Shown here: positions 9,760-19,933 of the stretch, in pieces
How positions within the stretch are numbered: the stretch's first letter is position 1
How the letters are laid out: every line of letters begins with the position of its first letter
Assembly: GCA_015472025.1 (NCBI GenBank)
Contig: BNHL01000001.1
Span: 1,337,501 to 1,401,500 of the forward strand
DNA from: Cytophagales bacterium WSM2-2
Lineage (GTDB): Bacteria > Bacteroidota > Bacteroidia > Cytophagales > Cyclobacteriaceae
Length of the DNA: 64,000 nucleotides
Direction of reading: 5' to 3'
Notes under the pieces: generated by a model
Databases searched by the model: none
Told to the model about the DNA's origin: nothing
What the model saw: only the letters and a program-made list of their open reading frames with translations
Made by a program: the position numbers and the translations under genes

Positions 9760-11523
9760 TTAAGCGGGTGAATCAGACCCTTTCCATTTCTTGAGCCTAT
9801 CGGCAAACGCACCATGTTTTTGCATGATGTAGTGGATGACTTTCTCTTCGAGCCAATGATGTAGTGGCAACATTCCGGCTACCAGCACAATTTTGATCAT
9901 CAGGATTTTCCATGGCTCCCCGTGGGTAAGATGATGTATTTGCTTGTCTGCTATCAGAGTGATGAACTCAAACAGGAAAATGAACGCAAAGAAGCCCATA
10001 GCTTTGACCACGCCAGTCGACACCTTGAACAGACCAAAGGCCACCAGTAAAATGAAGATCCCACCGATGACCACAGTGATGGCCATGTATTGTAAATTAT
10101 GTCTCCTACGCAGGTCTTCTTCGGCCTGTGCAGTTTCTCTTTCCTTGCGTTTGTTCTCATTTTCGATCTCCAGGCTCTGCAGATCTTTTTCTTTGCTCAG
10201 CTTCTGCAAGCTGTCGTGCAAAAGCTGGTACTGGTTGTGATAGCGATAGGCTGTGGTGAAATCGCCTTTCATCAGGTAGAGTGAATCTAGCGTTTGCACG
10301 GCTGTGGCGAGCAGTTCAATATTACCTGTAGTCTCAATAGCCTGCTTCGCTTTCAACTCGATTGCAATGGCCTTGTCCCACTGCTTCGTGGTTTTAAAGA
10401 GAAGGCAATATTGATCGTAGAAATTATACTTCGGCACGGGTGCTGCATCCGTCTTGTAAAACAACTCTGCACGCTTATAATAGAGATCACTGCTGTCATA
10501 GCGACCCAGCATCATCTGGAAATAGCCGTTAGCCTTATCGATCTCGTAGTTCAAACCTATTCTCTTGATATAGGCAAATATCTCTGGGGACTTGAGAATG
10601 AGGTTGTAACCTTCTTTGAAGCGATTATTGCCGATGTACATATTCACCAAACCGAGTTTCACCTCGACTTTGTAATCGCCAGCTTTCATGCTGTCGGCTA
10701 TGTGCGCTGCTTTTTCGAAATAGAATTTGGCCATTGGCAAGTCCTTGTCAGCACTATACACTTGACCGATCCGGATGAGGTCACGAATAGCCAGGAAGCT
10801 GTCCTTCTTCGAAGCATTTGCCTCTCGTATTTTGAATGCGTAATCTTTGGCTTTCTCCTGATTCTTCAATCGTAGATAAAAGTCCATCAGCCTGTCATAG
10901 CAAATGACAAGCACAGAGGAATTTTTAGTCTGCTCAGCTAATGTTAATGCAGCGAGGTAAGCCTTGAAGGCGGCCACCATATCATTTTTGTTGACGAGGC
11001 TCAGCCCAAGACTATTGTAGGCCATAACACTCAAGGAGTCGTTGTGTATTTCAGGAAGAGTGGCAACTGCTTCATTATTGGCGGCAATAGCTTTCGCAAT
11101 TTCTCCCCTGATGCGGTAACACCTCGCAAGGATAATTTCGCATTCCACAAGCGACTCACTGAGTCGCTCACTGCGACTAATGGCGAGCGCCTTCTGCAGA
11201 CGCTCCATTGATTTCTCTATATAAGATCCTTTTGGGTTGTTTCGCAAGAACCTGGTGGCATCGCGGAGGTATGCCCTGACAATGAGTTTGCGATCACGCG
11301 TACCCTCGGCAGTGGCCTGACCCAGGAAAGCCAGTGAGTCTGACTTCTGCGGATCAGCATCGAAATAAGTATCTGCCAGATTATAATAAGCCTGGAGTCG
11401 GCTTGCGGGTGTTTGTGCTTTTGCCAGCTTGGCGTAAAGGCTGTCGCGCAACTGGTCTTGTGCTGACAAGTGAAGCGATGCAATACAAAAAAGAAAAGCG
11501 AAGAGACGATGTGTCCTTACCAT
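9760..11523 (-). CDS. TPR-repeat membrane protein of unknown function
   Basis: 587 residues. A signal peptide (MVRTHRLFAFLFCIASLHLSAQ) is followed by about ten TPR-like helical pairs (residues 25-430), a charged coiled coil (about 430-470, KEKDLQSLEIENENKRKERE) and three predicted membrane helices at the C-terminus. The architecture matches the sensor half of Bacteroidota TPR-histidine kinases or TPR-HTH regulators, but the coiled coil leads into membrane helices, not a kinase or DNA-binding domain. No effector domain is visible; function unknown. Confidence 0.75.
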   Translation of the reverse strand: MVRTHRLFAFLFCIASLHLSAQDQLRDSLYAKLAKAQTPASRLQAYYNLADTYFDADPQKSDSLAFLGQATAEGTRDRKLIVRAYLRDATRFLRNNPKGSYIEKSMERLQKALAISRSERLSESLVECEIILARCYRIRGEIAKAIAANNEAVATLPEIHNDSLSVMAYNSLGLSLVNKNDMVAAFKAYLAALTLAEQTKNSSVLVICYDRLMDFYLRLKNQEKAKDYAFKIREANASKKDSFLAIRDLIRIGQVYSADKDLPMAKFYFEKAAHIADSMKAGDYKVEVKLGLVNMYIGNNRFKEGYNLILKSPEIFAYIKRIGLNYEIDKANGYFQMMLGRYDSSDLYYKRAELFYKTDAAPVPKYNFYDQYCLLFKTTKQWDKAIAIELKAKQAIETTGNIELLATAVQTLDSLYLMKGDFTTAYRYHNQYQLLHDSLQKLSKEKDLQSLEIENENKRKERETAQAEEDLRRRHNLQYMAITVVIGGIFILLVAFGLFKVSTGVVKAMGFFAFIFLFEFITLIADKQIHHLTHGEPWKILMIKIVLVAGMLPLHHWLEEKVIHYIMQKHGAFADRLKKWKGSDSPA

Positions 11524-11652
11524 GGGGTTGTTTTGGTGTGGGAAAGCAAAAGTAAAAATTACGGGCTAGAAAAAAATGAATGCAATGTTATGAGGGGCTA
11601 GTATCCCCGGCTTCGGTTGAGGCCGGCTTACCTGGTGATTTCGCTTCAATAA

Positions 11653-11680
11653 AAAATCCCGGCTTTTAGGTCGGGATTTT
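11653..11680 (-). terminator. Terminator downstream of tRNA-Ser
   Basis: A 9-bp perfect stem AAAATCCCG/CGGGATTTT with a 10-base loop. Read on the minus strand it ends in a T run (CGGGATTTTTTATT), 11 bases beyond the encoded CCA of the tRNA. Confidence 0.75.
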
Positions 11681-11690
11681 CATTTTTATT

Positions 11691-11780
11691 TGGCAGAGGA
11701 GGAGGGATTCGAACCCCCGGACCGCGTGAACGGTCTCCGGTTTTCAAGACCGGTGCAATAAACCACTCTACCACTCCTCT
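11691..11780 (-). tRNA. tRNA-Ser(UGA)
   Basis: A 90-nt class II tRNA. The acceptor stem AGAGGAG/CTCCTCT, discriminator G and an encoded CCA end are present. The anticodon stem CCGGT/ACCGG closes a CTTGAAA loop with anticodon TGA; a long variable arm (AGACCG...CGGTC) identifies serine; the T arm has GGTTCGAATCC. It reads UCA and related serine codons. It is a single gene with its own promoter and terminator. Confidence 0.95.
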
Positions 11781-11830
11781 TTTTCCTTCAAATTGGGCCT
11801 GGTGAAGGCCGTTTTTCTGTTTGAGGACTG

Positions 11831-11861
11831 CAAAAGTAATTGGAAAATTGTAATGACAAAA
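11831..11861 (-). promoter_or_regulatory. Promoter of tRNA-Ser
   Basis: On the minus strand TTTTG (11857-11861) precedes TACTTTTG (11831-11838, exact TAnnTTTG match) by 18 bases, close to the Bacteroidota consensus. The leader to the tRNA 5' end is about 45 bases and contains a small GGCC...GGCC hairpin. Confidence 0.5.
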
Positions 11862-11875
11862 GCGCGAAGGAATTT

Positions 11876-12871
11876 CTATCGAAAAGATTTGGCGCTCTTT
11901 GAAGTTCGCTGGTACGAATTGATGGACTGCATCTTGTGACCATAGTGCAGGCTAGCATTGATTTCATATCCAAAAAGAAGCACAAGGGTAACAAGTTGAA
12001 CCCACACCATCATTGCAATAAGCGCACCGATGGAACCATAAACTTTATTATAGCTGGCAAAATTGGTGATGTAAAACGAGAACGCCCACGAAATACCCAG
12101 TACAGCCAGCGTGGCTGTGAATGACCCAATGGAGAAAAAATTCCAATTGTAATGAATGGCGGGACCAAAATAGTAGATGCAAGAGATCGTCAAAAAGAAG
12201 ACGAAGAAGATGATCAAAATCCGGAGGCCAAATAGCAGGTAGATGGTAAACTGGTCCAAGTTTACGTGGCTTACGTCTTCAATATTAGTAGTAACATAGT
12301 TCAGCCAGATTTGTCCAACAATCAACATCGTAACGGTGAGCATCAGTACGAGTGTAAGCATCACGGTAAGACCGGTAGCTGTGAGCCTGGTCTTGAGCCA
12401 ATGCCTGCGCTCAAGTGTGCGGTAACAAGCGTTGAAGGCGCGCATAAGTGCCATCATGCCATTGGTAGAAAGGTAGAGTGCAAGGGCGAAACCAATTGTA
12501 AGCAAACCACCGCGATGGTGAACGACAATATCAAGAATGGTGGACGACACTGCTGAATACATATTGGGCGGGATCACTTCCGAAAGAAACTTCATTATCG
12601 TGCCCGTGGTGATCTCTGGAAAATAAACAGAGACGTAAGGTATGAGTGTGAAGAGGAAAATGATGGCCGGGAATATCGCCAGTATGAAATTATAAGCTAC
12701 GCCATAAGAGCGGTCCTGAATTTCATCTTCCTTGATGTTGTGCAGGAAGATTTTAAGGAACTTGTAGAGTGATAAGTTGCCATGCTTTTTAAACTTAACG
12801 CGCTTAAGCCAGTTGCGTGAAGTGCGTGCAACCGGATTTTTAATGATTCGTCTTCGGGTAGCGTGTTTCAT
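11876..12871 (-). CDS. YihY/BrkB family inner membrane protein
   Basis: 331 residues with a basic N-terminus and six predicted membrane helices. The segment RSYGVAYNFILAIFPAIIFLF near residues 57-77 and the LYLSTNGMMALMRAFNACY block near 130 are typical of the YihY/virulence-factor-BrkB family, whose biochemical role is unsettled (once misnamed RNase BN). It starts one base after the thioesterase gene and forms the distal part of an mltG-thioesterase-yihY operon. Confidence 0.9.
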   Translation of the reverse strand: MKHATRRRIIKNPVARTSRNWLKRVKFKKHGNLSLYKFLKIFLHNIKEDEIQDRSYGVAYNFILAIFPAIIFLFTLIPYVSVYFPEITTGTIMKFLSEVIPPNMYSAVSSTILDIVVHHRGGLLTIGFALALYLSTNGMMALMRAFNACYRTLERRHWLKTRLTATGLTVMLTLVLMLTVTMLIVGQIWLNYVTTNIEDVSHVNLDQFTIYLLFGLRILIIFFVFFLTISCIYYFGPAIHYNWNFFSIGSFTATLAVLGISWAFSFYITNFASYNKVYGSIGALIAMMVWVQLVTLVLLFGYEINASLHYGHKMQSINSYQRTSKSAKSFR

Positions 12872-12872
12872 T

Positions 12873-13277
12873 TCAAAAGTAAGGCTTCAGTACGTTCTGA
12901 AAATGTTCAGGTGGCCGGCATGGCTTTCCCGTATTCTTGTTTACAAAGACAAGTAACGTTTCACCCTGGTGAATGAGTTGGTTCGTCCCGTTGTAAATCT
13001 CGTATTCAAATGTAATCCGTACAGTCGGTTTCTCGCGAATGATGGTAACTATTCTTAACAAATCATCATACAAGGCGGGGGATAGAAACCTGGATTTGTT
13101 TTCGAGTACCGGCATCATTACCCCGCCATCCTCTAGCTCTTTATAAGTTAATCCAAGCTGACGCAAACTTTCAACGCGCGCCACTTCATAATACATGGCA
13201 TAGTTTCCATAGTACACGTAACCCATCTGGTCTGTTTCTCCGTAGCGTACGCGAACATGGGTCTCGGAGCGATACAT
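12873..13277 (-). CDS. Acyl-CoA thioesterase, YbgC/FadM hotdog family
   Basis: 134 residues forming a single hotdog domain. The YbgC-type active-site segment RYGETDQMGYVYYGNYAMYYE spans residues 10-30, with the conserved Asp at 16 (the catalytic Asp in 4-hydroxybenzoyl-CoA thioesterase relatives). It likely hydrolyses short or medium acyl-CoA thioesters in the cytoplasm. Its ATG shares one base with the mltG stop codon, so translation is probably coupled. Confidence 0.9.
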   Translation of the reverse strand: MYRSETHVRVRYGETDQMGYVYYGNYAMYYEVARVESLRQLGLTYKELEDGGVMMPVLENKSRFLSPALYDDLLRIVTIIREKPTVRITFEYEIYNGTNQLIHQGETLLVFVNKNTGKPCRPPEHFQNVLKPYF

Positions 13278-14329
13278 TATTTCTTGTTTTGCTTAGCCTT
13301 CGCCATTTCTATATCGAGGGCTTTCTGGTATTTGCGCGCATTGCGGCTGTGCTCGTCAAGGTCACTGGCAAAATTGTGGTGACCCGAAAAATCCTCCTTT
13401 GCACACATGTAATAATAGTTGTGGTGCTGATAGTTGAGTACAGCATCGATACTCGCGATCTGTGGCACATTGACAGGGCCGGGAGGCAAGCCTGCGTGTT
13501 TGTAAGTATTGTAGGGCGAATCGATTTCCTTATGACTATTGAGCACACGTTTCAAAGTGAAATCGCCAACAGCAAAAACCAATGTAGGATCAGCTTGCAA
13601 TGCAATGTGTTTCTTGAGGCGGTTGATGTATAAACCCGCAATGATAGGTGCTTCATCGGGTTTCACTGACTCCGCCTGCACAATAGATGCGAGAATGGAA
13701 GCCTCTATGGGTGTGAGATCAGCAGCTTTCGCTTTAGCAATACGCGCTTCAGTCCAGAATTTTTTGTATTCCGAATTCATCCTCTTCACAAGCTCCAAAG
13801 GCTGCACATTGAAGTATACTTCGTAGGTGTTTGGCAAAAACATACACATGATATTGTCTTTGTTAAATCCATCGGTGTTGGTAGCGATGAATTCATCAAT
13901 GGCGCTGTCAAAATCCTTCGGTGATACCCCGGTATTGCGGGTAAGTTTTTCTATCAGTTCGCTCCTGAGGCGCACATAAGAGAAAGTTATTTTCACGGCC
14001 TCCTGTTTCCCTGATCGCAGTGTATTCAAAGCTTGCAGGTTGGTCATATTCCGGCGAAGGATGTACCTGCCGGGAGTAAATTCTTTATCAAAACCGGTGA
14101 GGCGTGCCAGAAAACTAAACGACACCATGTCATTCACAAATCCGTTGTTGCCTAAGTCTTCCTGGAGATTCCTGAACGTTGCCCCCGATTTAATAATAAA
14201 TGCCCTGTCGTCACGGTCAACCAGGATATTAGCGGTGTAGCAAATCTGGTAACCATAAAACACAAAGGTGATCAGCAAGGTGGAGGCAACCAGATATAGT
14301 GCGAGCTTGCCTTTATTCACTTCTTTCAT
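13277..14329 (-). CDS. mltG: Endolytic transglycosylase MltG
   Basis: 350 residues. One membrane anchor (residues 9-27) precedes a LysM-like part and the YceG catalytic domain. The catalytic Glu is Glu220 in SIVQAES, close to Glu218 of E. coli MltG, and INRLKKHIALQADPTLVFA (235-253) is the conserved family block. MltG cleaves nascent peptidoglycan strands and may set glycan chain termination. It heads the operon with the thioesterase and YihY genes and diverges from the YciO-like gene. Confidence 0.95.
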   Translation of the reverse strand: MKEVNKGKLALYLVASTLLITFVFYGYQICYTANILVDRDDRAFIIKSGATFRNLQEDLGNNGFVNDMVSFSFLARLTGFDKEFTPGRYILRRNMTNLQALNTLRSGKQEAVKITFSYVRLRSELIEKLTRNTGVSPKDFDSAIDEFIATNTDGFNKDNIMCMFLPNTYEVYFNVQPLELVKRMNSEYKKFWTEARIAKAKAADLTPIEASILASIVQAESVKPDEAPIIAGLYINRLKKHIALQADPTLVFAVGDFTLKRVLNSHKEIDSPYNTYKHAGLPPGPVNVPQIASIDAVLNYQHHNYYYMCAKEDFSGHHNFASDLDEHSRNARKYQKALDIEMAKAKQNKK

Positions 14330-14459
14330 AAATTTTCTTCAGATCAAAACTCAAAATTACAAAACTGGGAGGGAAAAACTGCCACAAGTACCACAGACAG
14401 GCGCTTGTGAATACCTTTGCCCACGTTAATCTGTGTCGTCTGCGACTTATCTTGCATAT

Positions 14460-15089
14460 ATGCCCGCCGAACTTCTGTCCATCCATCCCAAAAACCCGGA
14501 GCAGCGAAAAATTAATCGCGTTGTGGAACTGCTACAAAAAGGCAGCATAGTCATTTATCCGACTGACACGATTTATGGCATCGGATGTGACTTGCTTAAC
14601 CGTCGGGCTGTGGAGCGACTATGTCAGATTATGGAAGTAAAACCACAAAAACTGAACCTCTCATTTATATGTCATAACCTCGGCCATATTTCCGAGTACG
14701 TAAAACGAATAGATACTCCAGTTTTCAAAATCCTGAAAAAAGAATTGCCAGGGCCTTTCACATTTATTTTTGAATCGAGCAATCAGGTTCCGAAAATTTT
14801 GGGAGTGGACAAAAAAACAGTTGGCATCCGTGTGCCGGATCATCCTATTCCCCTGGAGATTGTAAAACTCCTAGGTAATCCGTTGATTACTTCTTCCATC
14901 AAGGATGATGATGAAATCAAAGAATACACGACCGATCCGGAAGAAATCTATGAAGACTTTAAACACCGCGTTGACCTTGTTATTGACGGTGGGGCCGGGG
15001 GGAACGTTCCATCAACAGTGATTGACTTTACATCAGGCGAGGCCCAGGTAACGAGACAAGGCTTGGGAAACTTTGAAGCGTATGTTTGA
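14460..15089 (+). CDS. L-threonylcarbamoyladenylate synthase, YciO/YrdC/Sua5 family
   Basis: Start taken at the ATG at 14460 ([15 protein letters not shown]); an in-frame GTG at 14433 would add nine residues. The 209-residue YrdC-fold protein has the nucleotide-binding block [18 protein letters not shown] and the KxR/SxN-like elements ([20 protein letters not shown]). The YciO-type N-terminus and the motifs place it in the YciO subgroup, which in Bacteroidota may supply the TC-AMP used by the TsaB/TsaD complex in t6A formation. It could alternatively be a paralogue of TsaC. Confidence 0.85.
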   Translation: MPAELLSIHPKNPEQRKINRVVELLQKGSIVIYPTDTIYGIGCDLLNRRAVERLCQIMEVKPQKLNLSFICHNLGHISEYVKRIDTPVFKILKKELPGPFTFIFESSNQVPKILGVDKKTVGIRVPDHPIPLEIVKLLGNPLITSSIKDDDEIKEYTTDPEEIYEDFKHRVDLVIDGGAGGNVPSTVIDFTSGEAQVTRQGLGNFEAYV

Positions 15090-15091
15090 CC

Positions 15092-16456
15092 TTAATTTGA
15101 GAAGACAGTTTTGCCATCAAGCAGTTTTGTGATGGCGTTTGTGGTGATCTGCTTTATTTGAGACCCCGAACCACTGCTCCCGATCCCGCTTGACGAACAC
15201 CAATCCATCGCCCCGGTGTTGACGATAATTCCGGAGGTAGGAGTGTGCCTAAGCGCAATGAATGTCGGGTATGTTTCTGCACCGCCACGTGTGCCCTTAT
15301 CAAACCCAATCAATTCAAGTTTTTCAAAATTCATTACGTTTTCCAGCACAGGGAATCCGTCATTGTCAAATGATTTGATTGGCGCTCCATCACATTCGCC
15401 TGACGGCATCCTTACAATGTCACCGCGTTTCAGATTCAGTCCTTCCAATAAAGGTGAAGCCGGATTCGCAATTTTAAATCCATCCCAACCATTGTCGCTC
15501 CGCATGCCATAGCCCCCGTGGTTAAAGTCCGCACCGATACTCGCGAGAATGGAATAGTCCAGCTTGGTATCTGCCCAAAGATCCGTCTTCATCAATGGAT
15601 CAGGTTCAGGATCGTTCGTGGAACTCTTGTAACAGATCATTTCATCACGACTGTTGGAGTATCGTACTTGCCACCACATCGTATTACCGGAGAGAATAAT
15701 TGAGTGGCTGCCTTTGGTTATGAATTTGTCAAAATTGCGTCTCGATTTTCTTGTCCAATATTCACTGTGTCCTGCGATGATCAGAATTTTAGATCCTTCA
15801 AACGTAGAATAAGTTTCCATGTCCTGGTCGCTGATGTAGCTGAAAGAAACATTGGGAAGGGAAGGAAACCATTTGAGGCATTCAATGCACCTGTCTTTTT
15901 CGCTGTCGTCATTAAATGGTCGCAAAAAAGAAACGATGGGAGAAGCAAGCCCGCTGGTAGAATTGAATCCGTACAAACTTTTACCACCGCTGCAGTTGTA
16001 CGCATTGAGCGTATTGACCGGGTAAACAACAGTGACCTCATTCGGAACATGAGATTTTATGACCACCGGAATCTGCTTTTCGATAAAATAAATGCCTCCT
16101 TTAACATTTGATGGAATCGTGAATTTTCCGTTGGTGGTGTATTTAAATCCATTACTCCAGGACTCACCTGCCGGTATTGTTTGCGGAAATAAAGAGACAT
16201 TGGAACCAAAAGCTAATTCACCTTTGGTGTCGTAAAATCCTAACCCGCAGTCCTTGCTTGATTTTGAATCCAGAAAAACCTGCATTTCATCGCCAGGAAA
16301 ATAAGAGGTCTTATCTGTGTAGCCCGAGATAACAGCAATTCCACAGGCAGGAAGTAATTTTACGGGAGCAATGGGAGCGTCAGTCTGCTGACAAGCGTAA
16401 AGCGCAGTAAGAACAACGAGGTTAAGAAATCGAAAACGATTGAAGAATTTTATCAT
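15092..16456 (-). CDS. Lipoprotein with N,N-dimethylformamidase beta-subunit-like domain
   Basis: 454 residues. A lipoprotein signal MIKFFNRFRFLNLVVLTALYAC gives a lipidated Cys22. The bulk resembles the C-terminal domain of the N,N-dimethylformamidase large subunit, recognisable by ILIIAGHSEYWT (about 230) followed by the Trp-rich SGNTMWWQVRY block. The DMFase activity itself is unlikely, as members of this domain family are widespread in envelopes of bacteria that do not use DMF. It stands alone, divergent from the WbqC-like gene. Confidence 0.7.
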   Translation of the reverse strand: MIKFFNRFRFLNLVVLTALYACQQTDAPIAPVKLLPACGIAVISGYTDKTSYFPGDEMQVFLDSKSSKDCGLGFYDTKGELAFGSNVSLFPQTIPAGESWSNGFKYTTNGKFTIPSNVKGGIYFIEKQIPVVIKSHVPNEVTVVYPVNTLNAYNCSGGKSLYGFNSTSGLASPIVSFLRPFNDDSEKDRCIECLKWFPSLPNVSFSYISDQDMETYSTFEGSKILIIAGHSEYWTRKSRRNFDKFITKGSHSIILSGNTMWWQVRYSNSRDEMICYKSSTNDPEPDPLMKTDLWADTKLDYSILASIGADFNHGGYGMRSDNGWDGFKIANPASPLLEGLNLKRGDIVRMPSGECDGAPIKSFDNDGFPVLENVMNFEKLELIGFDKGTRGGAETYPTFIALRHTPTSGIIVNTGAMDWCSSSGIGSSGSGSQIKQITTNAITKLLDGKTVFSN

Positions 16457-16574
16457 ACCAACCCTAGACTCTCCAAATGTAATTATTAGAATGAATTAAA
16501 AAATAGTTTGAAGGGCCTATATTGAATTTTACCGGAGAACGTCACTTTTCTCTTAGTTTGACACTGTATTTCCT

Positions 16575-17210
16575 ATGAACACTTTACTTATTGAATCCCA
16601 CTATCTCCCGTCACTGGAATATTTTTGCTGTTTACTGCCCTATGAAAATATCCGGCTGGAGGGGAATGAGTATTTTCAAAAGCAGAGCTATCGCAACCGC
16701 TGTTTCATAAATACAGCCCAAGGCAAGCGGATGTTGAGCATTCCATTGCTGGAAAGACATGGAAAAATTTTAACAAAGGACGTTCAGATGGAGCCGGGAA
16801 TAAAGTGGCGAAACAACCATTGGCGGACGATCGAATCCGCCTACCGCAAGGCACCGTACTTTGACTTTTATGCTGGTGAACTACGAGAGATTTTGTACCA
16901 GGATCATAAACTATTGCTCAATTTGAACCTCGATCTGCTGTCATTCTGTCTGAAAAACCTCCGGATTCAGAAAAACATTACAGTGACTGATCGCTATGAA
17001 AATCATCTTGAGGGAAGTAGTTTCGACCTTCGATCTATTATTCAACAGAAAACTGACTCTTCGGAGAGAAATTATTACCTGCCAAAAAAGTACTACCAGG
17101 TTTTTGGCAACGAATTTGTAGAAAACCTTTCCATCATCGATTTATTGTTTTGTGAAGGGCCTCGTGCGACTGAAATTATCCAGGCATCAAGTCGTTTTCT
17201 GAACAAATAA
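16575..17210 (+). CDS. WbqC family protein
   Basis: 211 residues. The N-terminal ESHYLPSLEYFCCLL and the central LSIPLLERHGKI...IKWRNNHWRTIESAYRKAPYFDFY segment are the WbqC signature. The family occurs in O-antigen and other sugar clusters, is thought to be a transferase-like enzyme, and has no settled biochemical activity. In Bacteroidota it is often a single-copy gene outside such clusters, as here, just upstream of clpC. Confidence 0.85.
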   Translation: MNTLLIESHYLPSLEYFCCLLPYENIRLEGNEYFQKQSYRNRCFINTAQGKRMLSIPLLERHGKILTKDVQMEPGIKWRNNHWRTIESAYRKAPYFDFYAGELREILYQDHKLLLNLNLDLLSFCLKNLRIQKNITVTDRYENHLEGSSFDLRSIIQQKTDSSERNYYLPKKYYQVFGNEFVENLSIIDLLFCEGPRATEIIQASSRFLNK

Positions 17211-17260
17211 AATCCAAAAATTGTTGAGAGGTCGTTAATGGAATGGGGAGTTTTTTAGTT

Positions 17261-17292
17261 TTTGAATAATCAAGCCTAAACATTTACATTTA
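17261..17292 (+). promoter_or_regulatory. Promoter of clpC
   Basis: TTTG (17261-17264) is separated by exactly 20 bases from TACATTTA (17285-17292), a 7/8 match to TAnnTTTG. The predicted transcript starts about 7-9 bases before the first ATG, so the 5' leader would be very short; this mildly favours the second ATG at 17315 as the real start. Confidence 0.5.
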
Positions 17293-17305
17293 CTACAAAG
17301 AAGCT

Positions 17306-19855
17306 ATGCCAAACATGGAAGCGAAATTTTCTAACCGAGTCAAAGAAGTTATTACGCTAAGCCGGGAAGAAGCATTACGGTTAGGGCACGATTACATCGG
17401 CACAGAACATCTGATTCTGGGCATGATCCGCGAGGGCGAAGGTGTAGCCGTGGCATTGTTGAAAAAACTGGGAGTGCAGTTAGACCAGCTACGTGCAGAG
17501 ATTGAAAAAGTCTCCAAGGGAACAGCAACACATGAGATCAAGAACGTGGCAAATATTCCGCTGACAAGAGCGTCAGAGAAAATTTTGAAGATCACCTATC
17601 TGGAAGCAAAAGTTTTTAAAGCACAGTTGATCGGTACAGAGCATTTGTTGCTTTCGATCTTACGCGATCCAGATAATCTCGCCACTCAAATCCTCAACAA
17701 GTTTGATGTTGCTTACGATACTGTGAAAGAAATGCTGGAATACCAGCATGAAAACCCGAAAGCATCTTCAGACACTGACGATCCGGATGAAGATTCATCA
17801 AAGATGTTTGGCAGTGGTGCAAATCCAGGATCTGGTAAGGAGAAAAAAGGTGCAGAGAAATCACGCACACCTGTGCTTGACAATTTCGGCCGAGACCTCA
17901 CTCGTCTTGCCGAAGACAATAAACTTGATCCGATAGTAGGCCGCGAAAAAGAAATTGAGCGTGTGGCCCAAATCCTTTCGCGTAGAAAAAAGAACAATCC
18001 GATTTTGATCGGTGAGCCTGGCGTGGGTAAAACAGCCATTGCTGAGGGTCTTGCGCTCCGGATTATTCAGAAAAAAGTATCACGTGTGCTCTTTGGTAAG
18101 CGTGTAGTTACGCTTGACCTCGCATCACTGGTAGCAGGCACGAAGTATCGCGGTCAATTCGAAGAGCGCATGAAGGCAGTGATGAACGAACTGGAGAAAT
18201 CTCCGGACGTCATCCTGTTTATCGATGAACTTCATACCATCGTTGGCGCGGGTGGGGCTTCCGGTTCACTGGATGCTTCAAACATGTTTAAACCTGCACT
18301 CGCCCGTGGAGAAATCCAATGTATTGGCGCCACAACGCTTGACGAATATCGTCAGTACATTGAAAAGGATGGAGCGCTGGCCCGCAGATTCCAGATGGTA
18401 ATGGTTGATTCAACTTCGGTTGACGAGACCATCCAGATCCTTGAAAACATCAAAGAAAAATACGAAGACCATCACCACGTAAGCTATACCAAGGAAGCGC
18501 TTGAAGCTTGCGTAAAGCTTTCTGATCGCTACATCAGCGACCGTTTCCTGCCGGACAAAGCCATTGACGTAATGGACGAAGCCGGTGCCCGTGTTCACAT
18601 CAATAACATTCACGTGCCGGAAGACATCGTGAAGTTTGAAGAGGCAATCGAGGAAGTGAAGAAAGAAAAGAACCGCGTAGTGAAGAGTCAGAAATACGAA
18701 GAAGCTGCGCAGCTCCGCGACAAAGAGAAGAAACTGATTGAACAACTTGATCTGGCTAAGGCGCGCTGGGAAGAAAAGACACGCACTGAAAAATATACCG
18801 TTACTGAGGACAATGTTGCCGATGTGATTGGTATGATGACGGGCATCCCGGCCAACCGTATAGCACAGAAAGAAAGCAACAAATTGCTGGGCATGGGCGA
18901 GCAGCTCAGTGGCAAGGTGATTGGCCAGGAAGAGGCGATTAAGAAATTGACAAAAGCAATTCAGCGTACACGCGTAGGATTGAAAGATCCAAAGAAGCCA
19001 ATTGGCTCATTTATTTTCCTTGGCCCTACAGGCGTTGGGAAAACAGAACTTGCCAAAGTGCTGGCGACTTACCTCTTTGATAAAGATGACGCACTGGTGC
19101 GCATGGACATGAGCGAATACATGGAGAAATTCTCCGTATCCCGCCTCGTGGGTGCGCCTCCCGGATATGTAGGTTACGAAGAAGGCGGACAACTCACCGA
19201 GAAAGTAAGACGCAAGCCTTACAGTGTGGTATTGCTGGACGAAATTGAAAAAGCGCACCCGGACGTATTCAACATATTGCTACAGGTGCTCGATGACGGA
19301 ATTTTAACTGATGGCTTGGGCAGAAGAGTTGACTTCCGCAATACCATCATCATCATGACTTCAAACATCGGGGTACGTGATCTGAAAGATTTCGGAGCCG
19401 GTATTGGTTTTGCTACTAAAGCAAAACGCGAGAACGAAGAAGAGCTGATGAAGAGTACAATTCAGAGTGCATTGAAGCGTGCATTCAGTCCCGAATTCCT
19501 CAACCGCCTTGATGATGTGATCGTGTTCAACTCTCTGCAGCGCGAGCACATTCACAAGATCATCGACATTACACTTGGAAAACTTTTTGCAAGAATTTTG
19601 GCACTTGGCTATACAGTTGAATTAACTGAGAAAGCAAAAGACTTCCTGGCTGAAAAAGGATACGACCAGCAGTTTGGAGCACGCCCGCTGAATCGTGCCA
19701 TTCAGAAATACCTAGAAGATCCGGTTGCAGAAGAAATTCTCAAGGGTGAAGTAACCGAAGGAGGAACAATCGTAGCCGACTATGAAGGCACTGGTGACAC
19801 CTTGATCATCAAAGGAAAAAAGGCAAAAGCTCCCCGCGAGAAGAAGAGCGAATAA
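17306..19855 (+). CDS. clpC: ATP-dependent Clp protease ATP-binding subunit ClpC
   Basis: 849 residues. A Clp N-domain with two repeats (10-150), a Glu/Ser/Gly linker, AAA1 with Walker A GEPGVGKT (236-243), a middle domain with a UVR motif (about 455-490), and AAA2 with Walker A GPTGVGKT near 570. It unfolds substrates for ClpP and in this phylum is part of the general protein-quality system. MEAKFSNRV nine bases downstream (17315) is an equally plausible start. It is monocistronic, with a promoter at 17261 and a strong terminator at 19887. Confidence 0.95.
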   Translation: MPNMEAKFSNRVKEVITLSREEALRLGHDYIGTEHLILGMIREGEGVAVALLKKLGVQLDQLRAEIEKVSKGTATHEIKNVANIPLTRASEKILKITYLEAKVFKAQLIGTEHLLLSILRDPDNLATQILNKFDVAYDTVKEMLEYQHENPKASSDTDDPDEDSSKMFGSGANPGSGKEKKGAEKSRTPVLDNFGRDLTRLAEDNKLDPIVGREKEIERVAQILSRRKKNNPILIGEPGVGKTAIAEGLALRIIQKKVSRVLFGKRVVTLDLASLVAGTKYRGQFEERMKAVMNELEKSPDVILFIDELHTIVGAGGASGSLDASNMFKPALARGEIQCIGATTLDEYRQYIEKDGALARRFQMVMVDSTSVDETIQILENIKEKYEDHHHVSYTKEALEACVKLSDRYISDRFLPDKAIDVMDEAGARVHINNIHVPEDIVKFEEAIEEVKKEKNRVVKSQKYEEAAQLRDKEKKLIEQLDLAKARWEEKTRTEKYTVTEDNVADVIGMMTGIPANRIAQKESNKLLGMGEQLSGKVIGQEEAIKKLTKAIQRTRVGLKDPKKPIGSFIFLGPTGVGKTELAKVLATYLFDKDDALVRMDMSEYMEKFSVSRLVGAPPGYVGYEEGGQLTEKVRRKPYSVVLLDEIEKAHPDVFNILLQVLDDGILTDGLGRRVDFRNTIIIMTSNIGVRDLKDFGAGIGFATKAKRENEEELMKSTIQSALKRAFSPEFLNRLDDVIVFNSLQREHIHKIIDITLGKLFARILALGYTVELTEKAKDFLAEKGYDQQFGARPLNRAIQKYLEDPVAEEILKGEVTEGGTIVADYEGTGDTLIIKGKKAKAPREKKSE

Positions 19856-19886
19856 ATCAAATCAAGATTTTATAGAAAACGAAAAA

Positions 19887-19904
19887 GGCAGGTCCCCACC
19901 TGCC
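19887..19904. terminator. Terminator between clpC and the histidine kinase gene
   Basis: A perfect 7-bp stem GGCAGGT/ACCTGCC with a CCCC loop. It has a T6 tract on the plus side (after clpC) and an A-rich flank on the other, so it can end transcription from both convergent genes. Confidence 0.85.
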
Positions 19905-19933
19905 TTTTTTCTTAATTAAACTAACAATCCCAC

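Noticed and set aside
15092..16456. Functional dimethylformamidase
   Set aside because: Only the C-terminal domain likeness is visible; no small subunit gene is adjacent, so activity is not claimed.
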